From Geomobilibacter sp964432205 (lineage in GTDB: Bacteria; Desulfobacterota; Desulfuromonadia; Geobacterales; DSM-12255): a stretch of DNA of 64,000 bases. A program made the position numbers and the translations under genes. The stretch covers positions 1 through 64,000 of the forward strand of contig CAYSMK010000022.1 of NCBI GenBank assembly GCA_964432205.1, written 5' to 3'. The notes beneath the pieces were generated by a model. It had not been told where the DNA came from. It made no database searches and saw only the letters and a list, made by a program, of their open reading frames with translations. This document shows positions 1 to 8,083 of this stretch, one piece after another; positions within the stretch are counted from its first letter, which is position 1, and each line of letters begins with the position of its first letter.

Positions 1-7
1 CTCCTTA

Positions 8-46
8 CCCTCCCCTTTTGGCCCCAGAGGGTCCAGCGGGGGAGGG
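8..46. repeat. GC-rich inverted repeat (CCTCCCC/GGGGAGG family)
   Basis: CCCTCCCC near position 8 is matched by GGGGGAGGG ending at 46. The same arm sequences recur at 30621-30643 and 31653-31676, so this looks like one copy of a small dispersed palindromic element. It lies upstream of the first gene and has no U-run, so it is not a convincing terminator. Confidence 0.45.
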
Positions 47-148
47 ATGGGTGGGGGAATAACATATGGCGAGCAGTCAGGCTGGTCTTAGAGGCTGCAC
101 CATCGGAAAGCCCGCCAGGGAAAACGTCAGCACGAAAAGGGGCCTGTT

Positions 149-961
149 ATGGAGTTCAAGGATATTCTCGTTCATCTCGACAATACCAGACAGTGCGAGA
201 CCAGGCTGGAACTGGCGATCAGGCTTGCCAGGGAGCACAACGCCTACCTGACCGGACTCTACGTGATCACCCACCCCCACTATGCACCGCAGGGCGAAGG
301 TCTGAACCAGAAGGTGAGGCTGGCGAAGGAGCTGTTTCAATCGAAGGCCGCCGGGGCGGGTATAGACGCCGAGTACCTCTGCGCCGACTGGGGGGTCACC
401 GGTGACAGCATGGTGGAGATTCTCAACCACTACGGCCACCGGAAGGATCTGGTCATTGTCGGTCAGACCGTCCAGGACGGGCCGCAGGAGGATGTACCCG
501 CCGACCTTCCCGAGCGGGTTGTCCTGGGTTCGGGCCGGCCGGTGCTGGTCGTCCCGTATGCGGGGAGATTCGGCAACGTGGGAGAGCGCGTGGTCGTGGC
601 ATGGAGAGCCGGGCGGGCATCTGCACGGGCACTCCACGATGCCATGCCGTTCCTGCTCAAGGCCAAACAGGTTTTCGTGGTAACGATAAAGTCGTCAGGC
701 GACCAGGAGATGGCCGACATCTACGGCGATGGCACAATCGTTACCCATCTGGAACGTTACAACATCCGGGTCAAGGAAGAAACCCTCGAAACCGGGGATG
801 CACCCGTTGGCAACCTGCTGATGAATTATGCCTGGGAACATGGCTGCTACCTGCTGGTCATGGGTGTGCCCGCCCAGACAGCCCACGGGACAACGGCCAT
901 TGGGCCGGTTGCCAGGACATTCTTCGAGCATATGACCCTGCCGGTGTTGATGTCCAATTGA
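149..961 (+). CDS. Universal stress protein, tandem UspA domains
   Basis: 270 residues, about twice a single Usp domain, so probably two UspA-type alpha/beta folds in tandem. The N-terminus (MEFKDILVHLDN) is the typical first beta strand, and GSGRPVLVVPYAG around residues 130-142 fits the end of the first domain. A close paralogue lies at 23920-24735, sharing the start and the TGLYVITHPHY motif. The start follows an AAGGGG ribosome-binding site by seven bases. Usp proteins are cytoplasmic and generally linked to stress or energy limitation. Its place next to a dehydrogenase suggests co-expression with a catabolic operon, but the precise role is not visible. Confidence 0.85.
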   Translation: MEFKDILVHLDNTRQCETRLELAIRLAREHNAYLTGLYVITHPHYAPQGEGLNQKVRLAKELFQSKAAGAGIDAEYLCADWGVTGDSMVEILNHYGHRKDLVIVGQTVQDGPQEDVPADLPERVVLGSGRPVLVVPYAGRFGNVGERVVVAWRAGRASARALHDAMPFLLKAKQVFVVTIKSSGDQEMADIYGDGTIVTHLERYNIRVKEETLETGDAPVGNLLMNYAWEHGCYLLVMGVPAQTAHGTTAIGPVARTFFEHMTLPVLMSN

Positions 962-978
962 ACCATGCGGAGACCACC

Positions 979-2052
979 GTGCTTGTTACGGATCACGACC
1001 TGCAGAAAGTCCTCTGCGAAATTTTGCGACACGCCGGCAGTGACGAGTACGAAGCCGGCCTGGTGGCCGAACATCTGGTACGGGCCAACCTGACCGGGCA
1101 TGACAGCCATGGCGCCGGCATGCTCCCCGCCTACATCCGGAACGTGCAGGCGGGGCTGCTGCTGCCGGGCACGTCTGCCAGGCTGGTACGGGATGATGGT
1201 TCGATTCTCGTGTTCGACGGTCAGCGGGGGTACGGCCAACGTGTGGCAGCGGAGTCGATGGATGCCGCCATCCGGCGCTGCCGGGAAACCGGTCTGGTGG
1301 TCATGGCGCTCCGCAATGCCCACCACATCGGGAGGGTGGGTTCCTATGGCGAGCAGTGCATCGCTGCAGGCCTGGTTTCCCTCCACTTCGTCAATGTCGT
1401 CGATCATGCACCGGTCGTCGTCCCCTTTGGCGGCCGGGATGCCCGCTTCTCCACCAACCCGCTCTGCATGGCCATGCCGGCGACCGCCGGCACCCCCGCC
1501 ATCCTCCTGGACATGGCCACCAGCAAGATAGCGCTGGGCAAGGCCCGGGTGGCCCTGAACAGTGGCAAACCGGTCGCGCCGGGGCTGCTGCTGGATCACC
1601 GGGGAGAGGCGACGACCGATCCGGGGGTCATGTTCCGGGAACCGCGGGGGGCACTACTTCCCTTTGGCGACCACAAGGGATACGGTCTGGCCTTTTTCTG
1701 CGAGCTTCTCGCCGGGGTACTGACGGGAGGCGGCACCATCCAGCCGGAAAACCCGCGCCAGGGAAGCATCGTCAACAACATGCTCACCTTTGTCGTTGAC
1801 CCGGGACGCCTGGTCGACCACGCCTGGATGCAGGCGGAAATCGATGCCGTCACCCGCTATGTCAAGGAATCACCGCCTGCAGCGCCGGGCGGTGAGGTCA
1901 TGGTGGCCGGTGACCCGGAACGAAAGACGGTTGCCGAACGCCGATCGACCGGCATCCCGATGGATGACGGTACCTGGGAAGAGATTCTGCAGGCCGGCGA
2001 ACAGGTGGGGGTCAGCCGTTCCCGGCTGGAATTGTTCGTCGGCACAACTTGA
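979..2052 (+). CDS. Ldh2/ComC-family malate/lactate/ureidoglycolate-type dehydrogenase
   Basis: 357 residues, the usual length of the Ldh2 family of NAD(P)-dependent 2-hydroxyacid dehydrogenases, a fold distinct from classical MDH/LDH. Family features include the GHDSHGAGMLPAYI stretch near the N-terminus, the NAHHIGRVGSYGE motif, the FSTNPLCMAMP block and the GDHKGYGLAFFCELL block. The open frame extends upstream inside usp, but a GTG at 979 preceded by GCGGAG gives the right length; TTG 958, overlapping the usp stop, is an alternative. Substrates in this family include malate, lactate, sulfolactate and diketogulonate, and none can be chosen from sequence alone. It is separated from the mutase operon by the oppositely oriented iclR gene. 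Confidence 0.85.
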   Translation: MLVTDHDLQKVLCEILRHAGSDEYEAGLVAEHLVRANLTGHDSHGAGMLPAYIRNVQAGLLLPGTSARLVRDDGSILVFDGQRGYGQRVAAESMDAAIRRCRETGLVVMALRNAHHIGRVGSYGEQCIAAGLVSLHFVNVVDHAPVVVPFGGRDARFSTNPLCMAMPATAGTPAILLDMATSKIALGKARVALNSGKPVAPGLLLDHRGEATTDPGVMFREPRGALLPFGDHKGYGLAFFCELLAGVLTGGGTIQPENPRQGSIVNNMLTFVVDPGRLVDHAWMQAEIDAVTRYVKESPPAAPGGEVMVAGDPERKTVAERRSTGIPMDDGTWEEILQAGEQVGVSRSRLELFVGTT

Positions 2053-2134
2053 CTGGCAAGTTGCCCGGCGTCATGCGGAAATATCGAGTACTACCGATGC
2101 TGAATTGCCAATGCCTAGCTGGGCACCTCCATGT

Positions 2135-2959
2135 TCACCCACCATCTCCCTGATATCCCAGTCTCCTAGAGAGCCTTAGGGCCGCAGCCTTCAATGCTTT
2201 AATCACCGGACCGTCAACACTTGTATCCAACATGCCGAGGAAACCAACTGCTGACATGGCGAGGGTGATCTCATTTGCAGCGTTGAATACCGGCGCACTG
2301 ACAGCTGCCACGCCTGAAGCCAGGTGGTGGCTTTCAACTATCGCCAGACCAGCCTGTCGGGTTTCGGCAAATAGTTTTGCGACTGCCGCCCGAGAGAGGA
2401 ACTCACTCGGCAGGTCAGGCGATTTCAGTTCCTTCTCGATCAATGACTCATAAGTTTTTGGTGGCAGGTACGCGCCGAAAATACGTCCACTGGCTGTGGT
2501 GATCATATTTAGCGCAGTCCCCGTTGCTACACTGACGGTTAGCGCTCGGCGGGGCCGTTCCCAACGGACTACAATGGGACCATTCGGACTCCATGTTGCC
2601 AGTGCAGTGGTTTCTTCTATTTCGATGCACAGTTCGGCGATTGCGTTAAGCCCTGCTTGTATCCTGTCAAGCCTGTCTGCCGCCACTAACCCGATATTCA
2701 GGGCAAAGGGGCCGAGGTCGTATCGGGAACTGTTTGTCTCCTGCTCCACTAAACCGGTGCGCACCATGCTCACAAGGTAGCGATGCACCTTTGATGCAGG
2801 CATCCCGGCCGCCGAAGCAATATCCTTGAGCATCATGCCACGGTGACCGTCAAGTATCGCCTGCAATACCCGCATACCTATCTCCAGCGATTGAACCCCG
2901 TGCTTTCCGTCCTTCTCTTCACCCACTACAGCTTCTTCATCCTCTTTGCCCTCAAACAT
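2135..2959 (-). CDS. IclR-family transcriptional regulator
   Basis: 274 residues: an acidic N-terminal tail of about 20 residues, a winged helix-turn-helix (roughly 22-85, with the family-typical ASKVHRYLVSMVRTGLV recognition region), then the IclR effector domain (about 100-270). A GGAGGTGG ribosome-binding site precedes the start on the minus strand. It is divergent from the mutase operon, and twin 17-bp palindromes in the shared intergenic region are likely operators. IclR proteins respond to small acids such as glyoxylate, pyruvate or aromatic acids, so the effector may be the substrate or product of the mutase pathway. Confidence 0.93.
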   Translation of the reverse strand: MFEGKEDEEAVVGEEKDGKHGVQSLEIGMRVLQAILDGHRGMMLKDIASAAGMPASKVHRYLVSMVRTGLVEQETNSSRYDLGPFALNIGLVAADRLDRIQAGLNAIAELCIEIEETTALATWSPNGPIVVRWERPRRALTVSVATGTALNMITTASGRIFGAYLPPKTYESLIEKELKSPDLPSEFLSRAAVAKLFAETRQAGLAIVESHHLASGVAAVSAPVFNAANEITLAMSAVGFLGMLDTSVDGPVIKALKAAALRLSRRLGYQGDGG

Positions 2960-3100
2960 TCCACCTCCGTGCTGCCAGTTCTTGAGCTATCTGCCTGCGG
3001 CTTCTATAGCAAAATGCCGACCCGGGCGCAAGACCATTGGCCCCAACGGTCATCATTCCCCGCTTCCCCTGGCCCGGGGCCACTTTTCACATTTTTTGTA

Positions 3101-3129
3101 TTGACAAAACTCTACGCGTTCCGTACCTT
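3101..3129 (+). promoter_or_regulatory. Candidate sigma-70 promoter of the mutase operon
   Basis: A perfect TTGACA -35 hexamer at 3101-3106 is followed after 17 bases by TACCTT (3124-3129), a weak -10. It lies 65-95 bases upstream of glmE and directly before the palindromes at 3131-3166. The -35 is clear and the -10 is only tentative. Confidence 0.45.
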
Positions 3130-3130
3130 T

Positions 3131-3166
3131 ATTCTATACTACAGAATCGATTCTATTATACAGAAT
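3131..3166. promoter_or_regulatory. Twin palindromic operators, probable IclR sites
   Basis: Two 17-bp imperfect palindromes, ATTCTATACTACAGAAT (3131-3147) and ATTCTATTATACAGAAT (3150-3166), lie side by side with centres 19 bases apart. Both have ATTCT/AGAAT arms, and their right half reads ACAGAAT. They sit just downstream of the candidate promoter and upstream of the glmE ribosome-binding site, where bound protein would block transcription. The neighbouring divergent iclR makes it the obvious partner. Confidence 0.6.
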
Positions 3167-3194
3167 TATTAAGCGCAACAGAAAGGAGGAGCAC

Positions 3195-4676
3195 ATGTCC
3201 ATCAAAATCCGCAACAAACGGTTGTCCGACGATCAGTTCTTCAAGATTCGCCGGGAGGAAGTCTTGCCGCAGTGGGAAACGGGAAAGGGGGTGGAAAACC
3301 TCGATGAATGCATCGAGATCGCCAGGGAACTTTCGGATGGAAAAAACTTTGCCAAGACCCTCATGGAAGCGAAGGCGGCCAATCGTCACGTCTTGATTCC
3401 GCAGTTCGGCCGGGCACTGACCGAGTACATGGTGGAGGGAATTGGATACGTCGAGGATGTCTTCGCCCCGGGGCAGCTTGGTGCCTGGACCATCTATTCC
3501 GATTCCTACACCAGGAAGAACGACTATCGGAGCGCCGGGGCCGGGATCGAGCGTAGTAAGAAGGAAGGGATGTCGATGTTGAACGGTTGGCCGGTGGTCA
3601 ACTTCGGCGTTGAGGATGCGCGGAGGATCAGGAGGGAGACCCGCCTTCCGCTTCACTTTAACTCCACTGACGAGGACGGACGGCTCGCTTCGGAAATCGT
3701 CATGGCCGCGGGATGGAACGCCTGCAGCGTTCGGTCGCTTCAGGAAGTGATCGCTCACTGCAAAGATATCCCTCTTGAGGAGGAGATCCGGATCAATCAG
3801 TACGAGGCGCGACTGGCAGGGATCTACACCGAGCGTGGGGTCCCCACCTGCCCCTATAACGCCTCCCACCTCTCCGGTTACGACAGCGCCGGGTACCGCT
3901 CCTTCGTATGCGTCTCGGAGGCGTTGCTGGCCGCCGAGCAGGGGGTGAGGTACCAGTTCATCACCCATGGCCTCAACATGAACATGGTCCAGGACATCGC
4001 CATGGTGAACGTAACCGAGCGGCTCTGTTACGAGTACTGCGCCAGGTTCGGTTACACCGACATGGAATTTTTCAAGGCCGCCTTCCCGTTCCTCGGCGCC
4101 TGGCCGCCGCGGGAGGAGGAGGCCAACGCCATGATTGCCTGGAATGCGGCGATAACGGTCATGGGAGGATTCCCGGGGGTGATCCTGAAGTGCCAGGACG
4201 AGGCCTTCGCTACCCCCACTAAGGAGGGGATGGCCAAATCAGTTCGCCTTGCCCAGCACATGCTCACCCTGATGGGGACCCAAAGGATGCCGCCGAGCCC
4301 CAAGCTCGCGGAGGAGGAGGCGATGATCGAACTCGAGGTGAGGGCGCTGATGGAGAGGTGTCTCGAGGCAGGCGACGGTGATATCGCGGTGGGGCTCTGC
4401 AAGGGGGTCGACGTCGGCTGGATCGATACCATGCTCACCCCCTGGAAGTACAACCACGGCAATGTGATGGTGATGCGGGATGCGGAGAATGCGGTCCGCT
4501 ACCTCGAAACGGGCAATATTCCGCTGCCGAAGGAGGTGAAGGAATATCACCGCGAAAAGATAGCGGAAAGGGAGCGTCTTGAGGAACGCACGGCTGGCCT
4601 CGACATGGTCGTGGAGGATCTGCAATTCGCATCGATCCTCAAGGGGGGGACACATGAGCACGGTGTTGCTAGTTGA
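3195..4676 (+). CDS. glmE: Glutamate mutase epsilon-like subunit (coenzyme B12 mutase, substrate probably not glutamate)
   Basis: 493 residues against about 483 in Clostridium cochlearium. The protein is a TIM-barrel catalytic subunit that pairs with the small B12-binding subunit (7606-8028) to rearrange a carbon skeleton by a radical mechanism. It aligns along its length, including YTRKNDY (104-110), LNGWPVVNFGV (129-139), EALLAAEQGV, PTKEGMAKS and LMGTQRMP. Using C. cochlearium numbering from memory and an ungapped alignment (offset 7), R66 and R100 correspond to R73 and R107, and the ribose-binding Lys/Glu pair is kept in KCQDEA. By contrast R149 becomes N156, E171 becomes S178, Y177 becomes E184 and Y181 becomes H188. 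Those residues hold the carboxylate and amino group of glutamate, so I infer a different substrate. A strong AAAGGAGGAG ribosome-binding site precedes the ATG. Confidence 0.88.
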   Translation: MSIKIRNKRLSDDQFFKIRREEVLPQWETGKGVENLDECIEIARELSDGKNFAKTLMEAKAANRHVLIPQFGRALTEYMVEGIGYVEDVFAPGQLGAWTIYSDSYTRKNDYRSAGAGIERSKKEGMSMLNGWPVVNFGVEDARRIRRETRLPLHFNSTDEDGRLASEIVMAAGWNACSVRSLQEVIAHCKDIPLEEEIRINQYEARLAGIYTERGVPTCPYNASHLSGYDSAGYRSFVCVSEALLAAEQGVRYQFITHGLNMNMVQDIAMVNVTERLCYEYCARFGYTDMEFFKAAFPFLGAWPPREEEANAMIAWNAAITVMGGFPGVILKCQDEAFATPTKEGMAKSVRLAQHMLTLMGTQRMPPSPKLAEEEAMIELEVRALMERCLEAGDGDIAVGLCKGVDVGWIDTMLTPWKYNHGNVMVMRDAENAVRYLETGNIPLPKEVKEYHREKIAERERLEERTAGLDMVVEDLQFASILKGGTHEHGVAS

Positions 4677-6105
4677 TTTCGGGAGTACCCACACGAAGAT
4701 TCTGGCCGTGGACCTGGATCGGGAAGAGATCGTCGGAAGGTCCCAGGCGGTGACCACGGTCTCCGAGGACATCACCATTGGGCTCAACAACGCCCTTGAT
4801 CTCCTTTTCTCGCGGCATCGGCTGAAGGAGGAGGACGTCATTGCCAAATACGCCAGCAGTAGTGCCGCGGGAGGGCTCCGCATGGCGGCGATCGGATTGG
4901 TGCCGGCGTTGACCCTGGAGGCCGGGCGGAGGGCAGCATTGGGGGCGGGAGCCAAGGTGGTATGGTCCTCCGGATTCGAGCTCGATCCGGAAAAAATTCG
5001 GGAGGTTGAACAGGCGGCCTGCGACATAGTGTTGTTGACCGGGGGGACTGACGGGGGTGACAAAAAGGTCATCATTCACAACGCGAAGCTTCTGGCCGAT
5101 TCCACCATCGATGCCCCGATTCTGATCGCGGGGAACCGGGCAGCGTCCAGCGCCGTAAAGGGGATTCTTGACGCCGCCGGAAAGCATGCGGTGGTGACCA
5201 GGAACGTCCTTCCCGAGCTGCAGGATCTGAACATCGAACCGGCACAGGAACTGGTGCGCGAACTCTTCATAAAGGAGATAACCAAGGCAAAGGGACTGAA
5301 CAAGGCACAGGAGTACATCGGTGACATAGTCATGCCGACCCCAAAGGCGACACTGCAAGCAGCCACGCTCCTTGCCGAAGGCACAGAAGACGAGCCCGGC
5401 ATCGGGTCCTTGCTGGTGGTCGAGGTCGGAGGAGCCACCATTAACATCCACTCGGTGGCTGACGGCCATCCCACCGACCCTCAAACCATCGTGAGGGGAC
5501 TTCCCGAAACACGGATAAAGAGAACAGTCGAAGGAGACCTGGGAATCAGGTACAACGCCCCCTCCATACTCGAATTCCTTGGGACCGATGCCTGCCTTCG
5601 GCGGCTGCGGGCGATATTACCGCATCTGGACCTTGACGCGGCGAGGCTGGAGTCCCACGTCGACCGTCTCTCGAATAATGTCGGGTACATCCCGCAGGAG
5701 GATTTGGACCACCATCTCGATTGTGTCCTGGCGGAGTCGGCGGTAGCGTTTGCGGTGGAGCGGCACGCAGGGACCCTGCGGCAGGAGTTCTCCCTGGCGG
5801 GAGAGATCAAGGTGCAAAGGGGAAAGGATCTCACGCGCACCATGAACCTCATCGGCACCGGTGGGATATTCAAATACGGCAAGTGGCCGGACCAAATCCT
5901 TGCTTCCGCCCTTTTCGATCTCAATGCTCCCTGGAGCCTTAGACCTATGTCCGCCAACTGTTATCGCGACAGCGAGTATCTTCTGTACGGCATCGGCTTG
6001 CTGGCCGAGCATCACCCAACCAAGGCTCTGAGGATCGCCAAGAAGTATCTGCAGCCAGTCCAGCTCAAGAGAAACATAGCCGCATTTGCCTACGCTGCAG
6101 CTTGA
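4654..6105 (+). CDS. glmL: GlmL/MutL-type ATPase, mutase reactivation chaperone
   Basis: 483 residues. The ATG at 4654 follows AAGGGGGGG and overlaps the end of glmE by 23 bases, implying translational coupling. The N-terminus STVLLVDFGSTHTK is the phosphate-1 loop of the actin/Hsp70/sugar-kinase superfamily. A second nucleotide-binding segment (VVEVGGATINIHSV) lies near residue 260, and GTGGIFKYGKWP lies near residue 408. GlmL is encoded between the mutase subunits in known glutamate-mutase operons and is thought to exchange damaged cobalamin, like diol-dehydratase reactivases. Its presence supports the neighbouring gene being a genuine AdoCbl mutase rather than a relic. Confidence 0.9.
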   Translation: MSTVLLVDFGSTHTKILAVDLDREEIVGRSQAVTTVSEDITIGLNNALDLLFSRHRLKEEDVIAKYASSSAAGGLRMAAIGLVPALTLEAGRRAALGAGAKVVWSSGFELDPEKIREVEQAACDIVLLTGGTDGGDKKVIIHNAKLLADSTIDAPILIAGNRAASSAVKGILDAAGKHAVVTRNVLPELQDLNIEPAQELVRELFIKEITKAKGLNKAQEYIGDIVMPTPKATLQAATLLAEGTEDEPGIGSLLVVEVGGATINIHSVADGHPTDPQTIVRGLPETRIKRTVEGDLGIRYNAPSILEFLGTDACLRRLRAILPHLDLDAARLESHVDRLSNNVGYIPQEDLDHHLDCVLAESAVAFAVERHAGTLRQEFSLAGEIKVQRGKDLTRTMNLIGTGGIFKYGKWPDQILASALFDLNAPWSLRPMSANCYRDSEYLLYGIGLLAEHHPTKALRIAKKYLQPVQLKRNIAAFAYAAA

Positions 6106-6142
6106 CCAGAAACGTCACTGAAACAACGAGAAAGGAGCAGAC

Positions 6143-7537
6143 ATGAGCCCAGCTGAAGATGTTCCACAGAATGGAGAGTTGACGTTGGTAAGGTTTCTTC
6201 GGGAGACGGGGTATGACCAGATCCCGGAGGATGTGGCGGCGGTAGTGAAACAGATCCTTCTGGCTGTAATAGGGACGGCGATTGCTGGCGCTGCCGAGGA
6301 AGGATGCGGCCCCCTTCGCGAGATGCTCGTTGAACGGGGAGGAAAGCCCGAGGCAACGGTGCTCGTATACGGCGATCGTCTCCCCGCCCCGAGCGCCGCG
6401 CTGCTCAACGGCGTGATGTGCCGTGCACTCGACTTTTGCGATGCCATGATACCGGGGTTGCATATGGGATCTTCCCTGATTCCGGCCGCACTTGCATCTG
6501 CGGAACTGAGAGGCGGCTGTTCTGGAAAGGAGTTCCTCACCGCCCTGACTGTTGGTGCCGAAATCGGCTCCCGCATGAATCTGACAGAGGAAGCGTATGA
6601 CGGATTCGATCCCACCGGAGTTGCCGGTGTTTTCGCCGCGACCGCCGCAGCGGCGAGAATCCTCGAGTTGGATGAGGAACAGACGCTGAATGCGCTGGCG
6701 TTAGCCTTCAATAGGTGCGGCGGGAGCTTCCAGAGCAACGTGGACGGCTGCCTCGCCGTTCGGGTGATCCAGGGGTGGGTTGCCGAGTCGGCGTTGCAGT
6801 GTGTTCTCTTGGCCCAAAAGGGGATCACCGGACCGGCCAATTTTCTGCAGGGTGTATACGGGTACCTCCATCTCTTCGGCAGGGACAAGATCAAAGCGGA
6901 GCAGATTACCGAGGGGCTTTACGATACATGGCACCTCAAAAAGACGGTCTTCAAGAAGTTCCCCAGCTGTGGCGGAACGCAGTCCGCGACCGAGCTCGCT
7001 CTGCGGTTGGCAGTCGAGGGGAACCTGAAGCCCGAGTCGGTGGCTTCAGCTGAGGTGAGGCTCCCCCCGTACATGTACCGGCTGGTGGGCCACCAGTTCG
7101 ATCTGGGTCGCAACGCCCGTGTCAATGCTCAGTTCAGCGTGCAGTTCTGCGTTGCGAACGCGCTCGCCAGGAACGCCTCTACGCTGGTCCACTTCCGAGA
7201 GGAGGCGATTCGCGCTCCGGAGGTGCAAAACCTCATCGACAGGATCACGGTTGTCTCCGATCAAGGGCTTGTCCCGCGAGGGCACACCGCAGTCGATCTG
7301 GCGATCGTGACCACCGATGGGCGGAGGGCCGTCAAGCAGCTCGATATAGCACCGGGCTTCCCCGGGAACGAGCTCACCGATGAGGAGCATCGCTCCCGTT
7401 TCGCGCAGTGTCTCGAATACGCGCCACGTCCTTTGCCGTCTCATCAAGGTGCGGAGGTGCTGTCAGCGATCGAGTCGGTGGAGATGATCGGGGATATCAG
7501 GTCACTGTTGCGGTTACTGGTATTGACGGTTCTGTGA
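6143..7537 (+). CDS. MmgE/PrpD-family protein (dehydratase/decarboxylase/isomerase fold)
   Basis: 464 residues, normal for the family that includes 2-methylcitrate dehydratase, cis-aconitate decarboxylase and iminodisuccinate epimerase. The signature LDFCDAMIPGLHMGSSLIPA matches the family pattern of an acidic residue followed by a conserved His and a PAALA helix. FPSCGGTQSATE is the second conserved active-site loop. It starts 37 bases after glmL with a GAAAGGAG site. Family substrates are tri- and dicarboxylic acids, so in this operon it may hydrate, dehydrate or epimerise the mutase product. It replaces the methylaspartate ammonia-lyase normally expected beside glutamate mutase. Confidence 0.88.
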   Translation: MSPAEDVPQNGELTLVRFLRETGYDQIPEDVAAVVKQILLAVIGTAIAGAAEEGCGPLREMLVERGGKPEATVLVYGDRLPAPSAALLNGVMCRALDFCDAMIPGLHMGSSLIPAALASAELRGGCSGKEFLTALTVGAEIGSRMNLTEEAYDGFDPTGVAGVFAATAAAARILELDEEQTLNALALAFNRCGGSFQSNVDGCLAVRVIQGWVAESALQCVLLAQKGITGPANFLQGVYGYLHLFGRDKIKAEQITEGLYDTWHLKKTVFKKFPSCGGTQSATELALRLAVEGNLKPESVASAEVRLPPYMYRLVGHQFDLGRNARVNAQFSVQFCVANALARNASTLVHFREEAIRAPEVQNLIDRITVVSDQGLVPRGHTAVDLAIVTTDGRRAVKQLDIAPGFPGNELTDEEHRSRFAQCLEYAPRPLPSHQGAEVLSAIESVEMIGDIRSLLRLLVLTVL

Positions 7538-7605
7538 GCGCTACGGAAGCCAGCAGTTCACTCACCCCATGCTGCAACGATAGCGAATTCGAAAAGGAGA
7601 CGGAC

Positions 7606-8028
7606 ATGCTTAACACTAATGTAGTGATCGGAACGATCGGCGCCGACGCGCACATGATCGGCGCCTGGGTAATAACCAAGGCATTAAGGGAGGCAGGGTT
7701 TGGGGTCACCTTTCTGGGCGCCGTAGTCCCGCAGGAGGAGTTCATCAACGCGGCCATTGAAACCAATGCCGCAGCCATTCTGGTGTCATCGATGTACGGG
7801 ATGGGACTTCTCGATTGCGAAGGGCTGCGCGACAAATGCATCGAAGCTGGCTTGAAGGACATAGTTCTATACGCAGGCGGGACGGTGGCCGCGCCTTTGG
7901 AGTTGGAGAAAAACTGGCCGGAGATAGAGAGGCGTTTCGAAGAGATTGGATTCAACCGCGTCTTTCCCAACACGGTCACGGCAAGTGGCGTAACCAGAAT
8001 ACTGAAGAGCGATCTCGGACTACAGTGA
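7606..8028 (+). CDS. glmS: Glutamate mutase sigma-like subunit (B12-binding)
   Basis: 140 residues, the size of GlmS. The start at 7606 has an AAAAGGAG site; the longer open frame upstream lies inside prpD. DAHMIG (14-19) is the base-off B12 motif DxHxxG, with His16 as the lower cobalt ligand, followed by LVSSMYG near residue 61 and the LYAGG loop. These match C. cochlearium GlmS very closely. It binds adenosylcobalamin and docks with the GlmE-like subunit. The gene order E-L-PrpD-S is unusual, because glmS normally precedes glmL and glmE. Confidence 0.93.
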   Translation: MLNTNVVIGTIGADAHMIGAWVITKALREAGFGVTFLGAVVPQEEFINAAIETNAAAILVSSMYGMGLLDCEGLRDKCIEAGLKDIVLYAGGTVAAPLELEKNWPEIERRFEEIGFNRVFPNTVTASGVTRILKSDLGLQ

Positions 8029-8083
8029 CCACCCCCTTCATTCTTACGGCCCTTAAATGGGCCTCAAAAAAAGGAGTCGAGCG

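Noticed and set aside
601..978. Long N-terminal extension of the Ldh2 gene
   Set aside because: This part overlaps the Usp gene in another frame and reads as non-protein sequence. GTG 979 with GCGGAG gives the family length.
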